From Robiginitomaculum sp. (lineage in GTDB: Bacteria; Pseudomonadota; Alphaproteobacteria; Caulobacterales; Maricaulaceae), in the NCBI GenBank assembly GCA_016763185.1, contig JAESUG010000053.1:1-38162 (forward strand): a DNA stretch of 38,162 nucleotides, in the 5' to 3' direction. Below the pieces are notes generated by a model, which made no database searches, was not told the origin of the DNA, and saw only the letters and a program-made list of their open reading frames with translations. The translations under genes and the position numbers were made by a program. Of the stretch, positions 15,976-24,094 are shown in pieces. Each line of letters starts with the position of its first letter. Within the stretch, counting starts at the first letter, position 1.

Positions 15976-17321
15976 GGCGTGCTGTTATTTTTGTCGCTGT
16001 CAGATCTTGTAGCGGTCATTGCGTCGGTTTTAGCACCGCCATAAACGGCATTGGCAATACGCTGTCGAACCTTGGCGGCACCGGAACCAAGTACCTGAAT
16101 TTGGTAGACAAGGGTCAGGTTGTTTTGTGGATCAACCCAAAAGAAAGTTCCACCGGCGCCGCCCCAATGGTACGAGCCAATGGGTAGCCGTAAGCCAGTA
16201 TCTGGGGCTTGTCCGATTTTTACTGCAAAATTAAACCCAAATCCCGTGTCGGGGCCGAACCGGTCACTGGGGATATCGCCCAAATGATTTTGGGTCATCA
16301 AAGCCATGCTTGCTTCGGAGATAATACGAACATCACCCATTGCGCCACCATTGACCAGCATTTGGGTAAATTTGGTATAATCATCAACGGTCGAAACCAA
16401 ACCGCCACCGCCGCCTTCAAAGGCTGAACCCCCTAAAAATGGTGCATCAACTTGGAAAAATACATTGTCAGTCATCCGAACCACACCATTGCGGGTCAAG
16501 CGATAGGCTGGACTGAATAATTCGAGATGTTCTGGTTTTACCGAAAAGGCGGTATGGGGCATGTCTAAGGGCATAAATATGGTCTCGGCTAAATATTCGC
16601 CCAAGCTTTGGCCGGATAACACTTCGATCAAGCGGCCCTGCACATCTGTGGCCACGCTATACACCCATTTTTCGCCGGGTTGGTGCAAGAGCGGAAAACT
16701 GGCTAATTTGGCACTGAACTCAGCATTGGTTTTATCGGGGCGTAACAGACCTGCGGAGCGATATAAAGCATCTACCGGTGTTTGGCCCAATAATCCATAG
16801 GCGAACCCGGCGGTGTGGCGCATTAAATCCAAAATAGTAACGGGACGCTGCAAGTCATCCAGCAAAACCTTTTCGTCGTCATCTTTGCCGGCATAGACTT
16901 TCAGGTTTGCATATTCGGGAAGGTATTTTTCGATTGGATCATCGAATGCGAATTTGCCTTCTTCGTATAATTTCATCATGGCGACACCGATGATCGGTTT
17001 CGTCATTGAGTAATACCGGGCCACGGCCTTACGGGTCATCGGCTTGGCGTTTTCTCTGTCGACATCGCCAACGGCGTTAAAATAGGTTTCGACCCCGTTT
17101 TCATAGAGCAATAGCGAAATGCCAGGAACCGAATTTTCGGCCACGAGCTCCGCCAACACCGCATCTAACCGTGTGGTACGGGCGGTTTGCGCGGGCGTAA
17201 TAACCGGCCCAGCCGTCGGGGCAATGGTTGCAGATGGGTTCAGCGTGTTTGCCGCGCACGCAGCCAAGCCCAATACCGCCAATAGGCCAACCATGCGAAA
17301 GCTTGAGGTTATTCCTGTCAT
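15972..17321 (-). CDS. Serine hydrolase of the class C beta-lactamase/esterase family
   Basis: A 449-residue lipoprotein, with the signal ending LAAC (lipidated cysteine at residue 22). The beta-lactamase-type fold follows, with catalytic SxxK as SMTK (S105, K108) in RYYSMTKPIIGVAMM and the second motif around YSVATDVQGRLIEVLSG (Y221). HWGGAGGTFFWVDPQNNLTLVY near the C-terminus fits the third, HxG-like motif of esterase-type members. This family (EstB/AmpC-like) hydrolyses esters or peptides; true beta-lactamase activity is not implied. The start has AGGGA six bases upstream. It is divergent from the exported MBL-fold gene at 17482. Confidence 0.88.
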   Translation of the reverse strand: MTGITSSFRMVGLLAVLGLAACAANTLNPSATIAPTAGPVITPAQTARTTRLDAVLAELVAENSVPGISLLLYENGVETYFNAVGDVDRENAKPMTRKAVARYYSMTKPIIGVAMMKLYEEGKFAFDDPIEKYLPEYANLKVYAGKDDDEKVLLDDLQRPVTILDLMRHTAGFAYGLLGQTPVDALYRSAGLLRPDKTNAEFSAKLASFPLLHQPGEKWVYSVATDVQGRLIEVLSGQSLGEYLAETIFMPLDMPHTAFSVKPEHLELFSPAYRLTRNGVVRMTDNVFFQVDAPFLGGSAFEGGGGGLVSTVDDYTKFTQMLVNGGAMGDVRIISEASMALMTQNHLGDIPSDRFGPDTGFGFNFAVKIGQAPDTGLRLPIGSYHWGGAGGTFFWVDPQNNLTLVYQIQVLGSGAAKVRQRIANAVYGGAKTDAMTATRSDSDKNNSTP

Positions 17322-17481
17322 TTTATTTCCCTAATCTCTAAATTTACGGGACTATAGCGGTGATTCATTGCATAATGGAACATCGAACCTTAAAACGGGC
17401 AGGCACTTCACGACTTTGTGTATGCCCTTCACCCCCAAATCAAATTATATAGGTGAATATTTTCAACAAAAGGACATCCCG

Positions 17482-18396
17482 ATGAAACAGACAATTGCAG
17501 GATTATTGATCACGAGTGTAGCTGGTGCGGCCTTGCTGGCACTTCCAGCTAGCGCCCAACAAGATAGGTTCGCCAGTGTAACCATCAGTACCACTGATCT
17601 GGGCGGTGGTGTCTATATGCTCAGCGGCGCTGGCGGCAATATGGGGCTTAGCGTTGGGGAAGACGGCGCATTTTTAATCGATGATCAGTTCGCGCCGTTG
17701 TCAGAAAAAATCAAAGCAGCAATTGCTGAGGTCAGCGAAACACCAGTGAAGTTTTTGATCAACACCCATTGGCATGGCGATCATACCGGCGGCAATGAAA
17801 GCTTTGGCCATGATGGAACGACCATTATTGCCCATCATAATGTTCGCACCCGGCTATCCACCGACCAAGTTATGGAGGCCTTTGGCCGTGAAGTAAAAGC
17901 CGCGCCTGAAGCTGCATGGCCGGTGATTACCTTTAACGACGAAGTGAACTTTTATCAAAACGGCCAAGAGATCGAAGTGTTTCACGTCGCCACCGCCCAT
18001 ACCGATGGCGATGCGCTGATTTATTTTAGAACCGCTGATGTGCTGCATATGGGAGATGTGTTCTTTCACGGCAGTTATCCATTTATCGACACCGGTAGTG
18101 GTGGCTCGATCGATGGTGTCATTGCCGCCCATGAAGAAGCATTGGCGTTGGTGGGCGAGAATACTAAAATCATCCCCGGTCACGGCCCAATGGCGACCCG
18201 TGCGGACCTAGTGGCAACATTGGCTATGATTAAATCGGTGCGGGCTAAAGTCGCTCAAACCATTGCCGATGGTTTGACGCTAGAACAAGCGATTGCTGCT
18301 GATCCACTGGCCGAGTTTAACGAGCAATGGGGCAAGGGGTTTATCAAGCCGGAAAGCATGTTGCGGATTGTCTATGGCGATCTGTCTACCGAATAA
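17482..18396 (+). CDS. Exported metallo-beta-lactamase-fold hydrolase
   Basis: A 304-residue protein. A signal peptide ends at ASA before QQDRF (about residue 25). The MBL metal motif is complete: HWHGDHTGG (HxHxDH), a later TAHTDGDALIYF histidine, the aspartate in LHMGDVFFHG and the final histidine in IIPGHGPM. The periplasmic location and sequence style resemble the SoxH/quinoprotein-relay group rather than a specific antibiotic-hydrolysing class. The substrate cannot be read from the sequence. The ATG at 17482 is chosen because AAAGGA stands nine bases before it and it begins the signal peptide; the frame stays open to 17368 upstream. Confidence 0.88.
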   Translation: MKQTIAGLLITSVAGAALLALPASAQQDRFASVTISTTDLGGGVYMLSGAGGNMGLSVGEDGAFLIDDQFAPLSEKIKAAIAEVSETPVKFLINTHWHGDHTGGNESFGHDGTTIIAHHNVRTRLSTDQVMEAFGREVKAAPEAAWPVITFNDEVNFYQNGQEIEVFHVATAHTDGDALIYFRTADVLHMGDVFFHGSYPFIDTGSGGSIDGVIAAHEEALALVGENTKIIPGHGPMATRADLVATLAMIKSVRAKVAQTIADGLTLEQAIAADPLAEFNEQWGKGFIKPESMLRIVYGDLSTE

Positions 18397-18483
18397 ATTT
18401 ACCTTCATCATCTCATTAAGCCTTCTTCCATCATCTGCACGCAAACTAGAATCTGATTCTTTTTTGCGGCAGTGGTGGTTGGC

Positions 18484-20250
18484 ATGGCTTTAGCTCTTGA
18501 TAATTTATTAAACGCAGCACCAGAGGCGGCAAAACGCGCCGCCCACGACAGTGTCGGCGGGATGCAATTACCCGCGATCACCGGACAGGGCGTGTCAGGC
18601 AAACAACGCAAAATCCTACCCTTGTTAAAGCGTGCCATGCAGGCGTTGGCCCAAGAAAACCCGCTAGAGGCGGTGAAGCTTGGGGCCAAGGCGCTCGATA
18701 TTGATGAAAACTCGGCGATGGCCAATCATTTGATGGCCGTGGCTATTGAGAAATTAGGGCATCTATCCAAGGCGCTTAACTTTTACGAGCGGGCGTGGAA
18801 GTTAAACCCAGAAGATGCGGATATTTATCTGAATCTGTCATTGGTGGCATGGAAGCTGGACCTGCTACCGGCGGCGGAGAAGTTCTTGCGTTTGTTTTTA
18901 GAAATGAAGCCGGGCAGTATTAATGGTGTGATCAATTTGGCCGGAGTGTTGCGTGATGATGCGCGTTTTGAGGCGGCGATCGAAATATTGAAAACTTCAT
19001 TATTTAGCCACGAAACCGAGCCAACCTTGTGGAATTCGTTGGGTACTGTGTTGTTGGAACAAGGTCATCCGGACCAAGCCATTGTTTTTTACGAAGAAGC
19101 ATTGCGGTTACAGCCTGATTTTTCAAGAGGCTGGCACAATATGGCTTACGCTGCTGGTTTGTGTGGCGACCGCCAGCGTGCGATTACGGCGGCGCGCCAA
19201 GCATTGTTGAACCCTGGCACCGCCGAAGACCGCGAAACCATGCGCTATGGATTGGGCATTGGTTTGTTATCAATCGGCGAAATTGCCGAGGGTTGGGAAC
19301 AATATGCGGCGCGGTTGCATCCCGATTATGAACGCTCCATGCGCTTTGTACTGGAGGGTCCACAAATCCCTGTTGATGGTGATGTGCAAGGTAAAACCAT
19401 ATTGCTGATCGGCGAGCAGGGCCTTGGTGACGAAGTCATGTTCATGAATGCCTGCCAAGATTTACAAACTGCAATTGGGCCAAACGGAACTTTAAAAATC
19501 GCCGTCTCGCAGCGTTTGATGAAACTGATGGCGCGGTCCTTTCCGAAACTAGAAGTTGGCGCTCACAAAACCGCAGAAGTTGAAGGCCAAACTTTTCGGG
19601 TGGTAGATTGGCAATCCAAAACCGGTGAAAATGACGGCTGGCTCCCCATGGCGCAATTGGGAGCCATGTATCGTAACTCTCTTGACGCATTTCCCAAGCA
19701 GGACAAATTCCTAACTGCCGATCCCAAACGCGTAGCCGAAATTGCGCAACAACTTGCCGCCTTACCCGCCGGTCCAAAAATAGGTATTTCGTGGAAATCT
19801 CTATTGATGAATGTATCGCGTTCGAAATATTACAGCCCGTTTGCGGCGTGGAAACAGGTGCTGCGCACCCCCGGTGCAGTGTTTGTGAACATGCAATATG
19901 GTGAATGCGAAGAAGAAATAAAACAAATCCATGACGAGCTTGGGGAGCAAATCCACCAAATTGCGGACCTTGATCTAAAAAATGACTTGGATGGTGTGGC
20001 CGCTGCCTGTTGTGCGCTGGACACCATGATCGGGCCGATGAATGCCACCACCAATTTGGGTGCGGCCACCGGGGCCAATGTCTGGTTTTTAACCACGGCC
20101 GAGGCTTGGCCATTATTGGGGGCTGCGGGTAATCCGTGGTATCCAAGTGCCAAGGTTTTCACCACGCCAACCTTGTCCAGTTGGGATGAAACCATGGCCG
20201 AAGTTGCAGCCTATTTGGCCGAACAAATCGCGGTCCAAGAGGCTGCTTAA
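18484..20250 (+). CDS. TPR-glycosyltransferase, FlmG-like candidate flagellin glycosyltransferase
   Basis: A 588-residue two-part protein. Residues 45-250 hold about six tetratricopeptide repeats (SKALNFYERAWKLNPEDADIYLNLSLVAW; PDQAIVFYEEALRLQPDFSRGWHNMAYA). Residues 300-588 form a GT-B-like domain of the family 9/41 kind found after TPRs in Alphaproteobacteria (ILLIGEQGLGDEVMF, PKIGISWKS, CALDTMIGPMNATTNLGAATG). Caulobacter FlmG has this build: its TPRs bind flagellin and its GT domain adds a nonulosonic-acid-type sugar. Nearby flagellar and sugar genes fit that role, but a lipopolysaccharide or other protein substrate is possible. An ATG at 18484 is taken, with in-frame GTGs just upstream; no strong ribosome site is visible. 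Confidence 0.75.
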   Translation: MALALDNLLNAAPEAAKRAAHDSVGGMQLPAITGQGVSGKQRKILPLLKRAMQALAQENPLEAVKLGAKALDIDENSAMANHLMAVAIEKLGHLSKALNFYERAWKLNPEDADIYLNLSLVAWKLDLLPAAEKFLRLFLEMKPGSINGVINLAGVLRDDARFEAAIEILKTSLFSHETEPTLWNSLGTVLLEQGHPDQAIVFYEEALRLQPDFSRGWHNMAYAAGLCGDRQRAITAARQALLNPGTAEDRETMRYGLGIGLLSIGEIAEGWEQYAARLHPDYERSMRFVLEGPQIPVDGDVQGKTILLIGEQGLGDEVMFMNACQDLQTAIGPNGTLKIAVSQRLMKLMARSFPKLEVGAHKTAEVEGQTFRVVDWQSKTGENDGWLPMAQLGAMYRNSLDAFPKQDKFLTADPKRVAEIAQQLAALPAGPKIGISWKSLLMNVSRSKYYSPFAAWKQVLRTPGAVFVNMQYGECEEEIKQIHDELGEQIHQIADLDLKNDLDGVAAACCALDTMIGPMNATTNLGAATGANVWFLTTAEAWPLLGAAGNPWYPSAKVFTTPTLSSWDETMAEVAAYLAEQIAVQEAA

Positions 20251-20259
20251 CCGACTAGC

Positions 20260-21210
20260 TCAGTGCGCCAATTCTTTGTCGATCAACAACCGGATCATTT
20301 GCTCAAAATTATAAACCGGCTGCCACCCGGTCAGCGCCCGTAATTTGGTGCTATCGCCACACAATGGGTAGCTGATATCGGTTTTTTGGCGGTTGCTTGG
20401 TTCTTCTTTTACATAGTCGCGCCAGTTCAAACCAACCGCGCCAAACGCAATTTCGGCAAAATTTTGGACACTGTGCAATTGGCCGCTAGCAATGACCATA
20501 TCATGCGGTTGGGCAAGTTGCAGCATCAATACAAAGGCCCGCACCGTGTCAGCGGCAAAGCTCCAGTCGACCTGCGCCGATAAATTATGCAGCACCAGTT
20601 CGCTTTGTTGTTCACGCAAAATGGCGGCCACTGACGAGATGATATTTCGGCTCAAAAACGAAGGGTTGCGCCGCCATGATTCATGGTTGAACAAAAACCC
20701 GCTACAAACAAATAATCCGTGTTGATCGCGGTAGTGGCGGCCCAATTGCACGCCCTCTAGCTTGGTTTGTGCGTAAATACCGACCGGCGCAAACGGCGTG
20801 GCTTCGGTAATGGGGGTTGCAGTTTGCTGTCCGGCAAACAAATGCGAACTGGCCGCATAGAAAAACCGTGCTTGCGGGGCGTGGACGCGTATGGCTTCCA
20901 AAAAATGCCTCGGTGCATCTACGTGCACGGCTGTGGAGCGCGCCATCAAATCATCGGCTAAAATAGTGCTGTCTTGGGCGGAATGATGGACGGCGGCCAA
21001 GAAATAAACGTGATCCGGTTGGATGTCGTTGATCAATTGCGCCACCGCCAGGCCGTCGCAAATGTTGATGGCGGGCTGCACCGTGTCATCTGGCGCATAC
21101 AGGTATTGACGCGATAAGCCCCATACGGATTGGTCGCGTAAGGTCAGATACTGTTGTAAAAACCAACCATCTTGGCCTCCTACACCAACAATCAATGATT
21201 TAACCGACAC
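20260..21210 (-). CDS. GMD-like NAD(P)-dependent nucleotide-sugar epimerase/reductase
   Basis: Extended short-chain dehydrogenase resembling GDP-mannose 4,6-dehydratase along its length: the dinucleotide motif as GVGGQDG, the active-site tyrosine-lysine as YAQTK, then GFLFNHESWRRNPSFLSR and DWSFAADTVRAFVLMLQ. At the GMD catalytic segment (ASTSELYG in E. coli) this protein reads ASSHLFAG: the dehydratase glutamate is replaced by leucine. It may therefore be an epimerase or reductase acting on a GDP- or dTDP-sugar rather than a 4,6-dehydratase. GTG at 21210 is preferred, five bases after AGGG; an in-frame TTG lies 12 bases upstream. It follows the methyltransferase gene directly and is likely co-translated. 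Confidence 0.8.
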   Translation of the reverse strand: MSVKSLIVGVGGQDGWFLQQYLTLRDQSVWGLSRQYLYAPDDTVQPAINICDGLAVAQLINDIQPDHVYFLAAVHHSAQDSTILADDLMARSTAVHVDAPRHFLEAIRVHAPQARFFYAASSHLFAGQQTATPITEATPFAPVGIYAQTKLEGVQLGRHYRDQHGLFVCSGFLFNHESWRRNPSFLSRNIISSVAAILREQQSELVLHNLSAQVDWSFAADTVRAFVLMLQLAQPHDMVIASGQLHSVQNFAEIAFGAVGLNWRDYVKEEPSNRQKTDISYPLCGDSTKLRALTGWQPVYNFEQMIRLLIDKELAH

Positions 21211-21211
21211 C

Positions 21212-22453
21212 TCAGCCCTCAATAATTTCTAGGGTTGGCAATGGGAAGATGAACTTCACCCCAGCCTCCAGATATGGCTGCCCACGGGCTAGAATATTGT
21301 CACGAAAGTGCCACGGTAGAACGAAAAAATAATCCGGGTTTTCGCTCAAAATACCAGCCTCAGCGCGGATCGGGATATTGGTACCGGGGGTGCGGTGGCC
21401 AAATTTTTCCGAATTGACTTCAACCGCACCAGTGATGAGGTCCGTATCCAAACCATAATGCTGCAACAACACATTGCCCTTGGTCGATGCGCCGTACAAC
21501 CAAACGGTTTTGCCTTGGGATTTTAGATCAAACAGCAAAGCTCGAGTTTGTTCGCGTAGGTTCGCAATGCGGGCGGTAAACGCAGCATAGGGCGCGGGGG
21601 TGTCCAACGCCAATTGCTGCTCCGCTTGGCGCATAGCTGCAATCGCTAGGGTGTTGCGCGGCCCAACGCCGGTTTCCTTGCCCAATGCAAGGCGAAAACT
21701 GCCGCCATTACAGGCGTTGGTTTGCACATCAACAACCACCAAGCCGTGCTGTTCCGCCACCCGCTCTATTTGCGCCAAGGCGTAATATTCAAGGTGTTCA
21801 TGACAGATGGTATCAAAGCTATTATTGGCCAACATGGTGGGCAAATAGCTTTGCTCCAACACCCAAATTCCATCATCGCTCAAGGCACTGGCAATGCCCG
21901 CCACAAAGTCGCTGACATCCGGCAGATCATAAAACATCGAGATCGAGGTGATGATCCTGGCTTTGCGCCCGGCCAGTTTGCGCAATACCATCTCGTGGGT
22001 AAAAAACCCGGCTATTTGTTCAATGTCATCAGGGAATTGGTGCGAAAACTTCGCCAAAATCGGATCAATCGCTAGCCGGTTCACGCCGGCATTTTGCCAC
22101 GTCGCCAGCAAAGTCCCGTCATTGGCCCCGATATCAATCACCAGATCACCCGGCTCCACCGCAAATCGCTTGGTAATCCAACCGTGCAATTCTTGCAAAT
22201 GCTCCTGCATGGCCGCGTTTAATGACGAGCGATAGCCATAATCACTAGTGAACATTTCTGTTGGATCAACCGAATGACGTAATTGCACCAATTGGCAATT
22301 TTGGCACCGGCACAAAACCAAGGGCGCACTTGGCGCATCGGGCTGGCCGGGTCCGGGAAAACAGCCAGACAAAGCTTGCTGCCCCAGATCAAAAAAATCA
22401 TCCAGGTTCGAGCTGGCACACAAACGGCAATGGGATTGAACGATGAAGGTCAT
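21212..22453 (-). CDS. Zinc-finger SAM-dependent sugar C-methyltransferase
   Basis: A 413-residue protein with the three-part layout of TylC3/NovU-type sugar C-methyltransferases. It has an N-terminal zinc-binding domain (CRLC at 9-12, CRCQNC at 48-53), a Rossmann methyltransferase domain with the SAM-binding VIDIGANDGTLL (105-116), and a C-terminal domain starting near VWLYGASTKGNVLLQHYGLD. These enzymes add a branch methyl to a keto-sugar nucleotide. Paired with the GMD-like gene it suggests a branched deoxysugar. The ATG at 22453 gives the usual family length and places the zinc finger at the N-terminus; the reading frame remains open past the divergent GT2 start. Confidence 0.87.
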   Translation of the reverse strand: MTFIVQSHCRLCASSNLDDFFDLGQQALSGCFPGPGQPDAPSAPLVLCRCQNCQLVQLRHSVDPTEMFTSDYGYRSSLNAAMQEHLQELHGWITKRFAVEPGDLVIDIGANDGTLLATWQNAGVNRLAIDPILAKFSHQFPDDIEQIAGFFTHEMVLRKLAGRKARIITSISMFYDLPDVSDFVAGIASALSDDGIWVLEQSYLPTMLANNSFDTICHEHLEYYALAQIERVAEQHGLVVVDVQTNACNGGSFRLALGKETGVGPRNTLAIAAMRQAEQQLALDTPAPYAAFTARIANLREQTRALLFDLKSQGKTVWLYGASTKGNVLLQHYGLDTDLITGAVEVNSEKFGHRTPGTNIPIRAEAGILSENPDYFFVLPWHFRDNILARGQPYLEAGVKFIFPLPTLEIIEG

Positions 22454-22546
22454 AGCGTCACAGATGAACGGTGAAGGGTAAACAACTGGTATGCGAATTT
22501 GACGTTTTGACCAAGCTTTAATCATTATGCTGGCAAAGTTTGCGCC

Positions 22547-23398
22547 ATGAACAAGCAAGTCAACCAAACCCTACCGCCGGTATCCGTGGTTCTGTGCGCC
22601 CGTAATGAAGCCAAACGTATCCGCAAATCCCTCGAAGCCATCGCGGCTGCAAACCCTGACGAAATTATCGTCGTCGATGGCAATTCCGAAGACGAAACAG
22701 TCGCCATTGCCCGCGAGTTTACCGAGCATGTGATTGTCTCAATGGCCGGCTCGTTAACCGCCGACCGACAAGTGGGCATTGATGCCTGTCAGCACGACTT
22801 AATGGCGATGATAGATGCCGACCACCGGATATTACCAGATACGTTGGTGGGGCTTTATGCAGACCTGTGCGAGTTTGATCTGGACGTGGTCCAAGCAGAT
22901 CTCGGAATTGAAGATACCGGATTTTGGGCCGCCGCCGAAAACCAAGCCTTTGACGTTTTTTTGAACAAACCCGGCCCCAAAACCATGATCGGTACCGCAC
23001 CGGCCATGTACCGGCGCCGGGTGTTTTCGGTCAACAAATTTGACGCGCATATCACCCGCCACAAAGACGATGCCGATTTCTTTTATCGGTTATCGAAACA
23101 CGCCAACTATCGCTTTGGCTCTGGTCGTACTCGCGTCATGCAAGAGCATTTTGCATCATTTTCGGATTATGTGAAAAAATTTAACTGGTATGGCATTGGC
23201 GATGCCGAGTTTTGTGTCAAACATCCAAACCGCGCGCCGTCGATGTTTTTTCATTTATTTGTGCGCTATCCGATACTGCGCCCACTACAGGCCATCAGCA
23301 AAGGCAAGTTCAAAGCGATCCCTTATATGATGCTCTGTGGATTGGTGCGCGGTAGTGCGATGACTTGGAATTTAGCTATCGGGCGTTCACAAAAATGA
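22547..23398 (+). CDS. Family 2 glycosyltransferase
   Basis: A 283-residue GT-A enzyme with the start VSVVLCARNEAKRIRKSLEAI, the nucleotide-binding EIIVVDGNSEDET and the metal-binding DAD at residues 90-92 (MAMIDADHRILPDTL). It ends with two hydrophobic, probably membrane-associated helices (about 230-275). It would transfer a sugar from a nucleotide donor to a lipid or glycan acceptor; the substrate is unknown. It is divergent from the methyltransferase gene across a 93-base gap, and its end overlaps the convergent Nudix gene by 12 bases. Confidence 0.88.
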   Translation: MNKQVNQTLPPVSVVLCARNEAKRIRKSLEAIAAANPDEIIVVDGNSEDETVAIAREFTEHVIVSMAGSLTADRQVGIDACQHDLMAMIDADHRILPDTLVGLYADLCEFDLDVVQADLGIEDTGFWAAAENQAFDVFLNKPGPKTMIGTAPAMYRRRVFSVNKFDAHITRHKDDADFFYRLSKHANYRFGSGRTRVMQEHFASFSDYVKKFNWYGIGDAEFCVKHPNRAPSMFFHLFVRYPILRPLQAISKGKFKAIPYMMLCGLVRGSAMTWNLAIGRSQK

Positions 23399-24094
23399 TC
23401 GGATATGCTGGCCCCGGCGGGTATAATAATACGGTTTTGCGGCTGTTGGGTCCTTGGCTTGGATTTGTAGATCTTGCAACACAGCGCGGGTGATCAACGG
23501 CAGGTCCATATCCGCAACTTGGGCACAGCTTACCCATTGTAATTGCTCCAGCTCGCCACTGGCCAAATCCGCCGGATCGTCAATCAAAGTATCAGCCTTG
23601 GCCGTAAAAAACCAAGTATCAAAACGCTTGGGGTGATAAGGCGGCGTAATCGCTCTAGCCAAAACCGACAATGCCCCCAGATCAAGCCCTAAATGGTTAT
23701 CCGTAAAGGCCTGATATTCCGCCGGTGCGCTTTGCGCTTCGCCTGTCGCTTGCGCCAGTTTTAACCCGGTTTCCTCATAGGTTTCACGGATGGCTGCACA
23801 AGCCACCGCACAGGCTCGTTGCGCCGGAATATGTGCGGCCATCACCTCCAACACATCTGAGCCGATCGGGGTTGCCAATGGCGCACGAGCGTCTTGTCGG
23901 TCGACCCCGCCACCGGGAAACACAAACTTGTTTGGCATGAACCGATGCGCGCTGGTGCGCTTGCCCATCAAAAACTGCAAAACGCTGTTTTCTTCGCGCA
24001 GCAAAATCAAAGTTGCCGATAATTTTGGCCGTGTGGCGCGGCCTTGCCGTTTGCTGTCCGCCGGATCGGTATCGCGAAAATCAGGGTCGGTCAT
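23387..24094 (-). CDS. Nudix hydrolase
   Basis: A 235-residue Nudix protein. After a charged N-terminus, the domain begins ATLILLREENSVLQFLMGKRTSAHRFMPNKFVFPGGG. The Nudix box follows in a spread form: GGG at 61-63, then about 40 residues before RETYEETGL (103-111). That long insertion is typical of the NUDT19-like branch, which hydrolyses CoA-type substrates or other nucleoside-diphosphate derivatives. Later segments (ITPPYHPKRFDTWFF) also fit that branch. The gene follows rnr with an ATGA overlap of four bases, so it is part of the topA-rnr unit. Confidence 0.88.
   Translation of the reverse strand: MTDPDFRDTDPADSKRQGRATRPKLSATLILLREENSVLQFLMGKRTSAHRFMPNKFVFPGGGVDRQDARAPLATPIGSDVLEVMAAHIPAQRACAVACAAIRETYEETGLKLAQATGEAQSAPAEYQAFTDNHLGLDLGALSVLARAITPPYHPKRFDTWFFTAKADTLIDDPADLASGELEQLQWVSCAQVADMDLPLITRAVLQDLQIQAKDPTAAKPYYYTRRGQHIRSFL

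Noticed and set aside
22530-22545. Sigma-54-like CTGGCAAAGTTTGC before the GT2 gene
   Set aside because: The GG and GC elements are two bases too close together, which sigma-54 does not tolerate.
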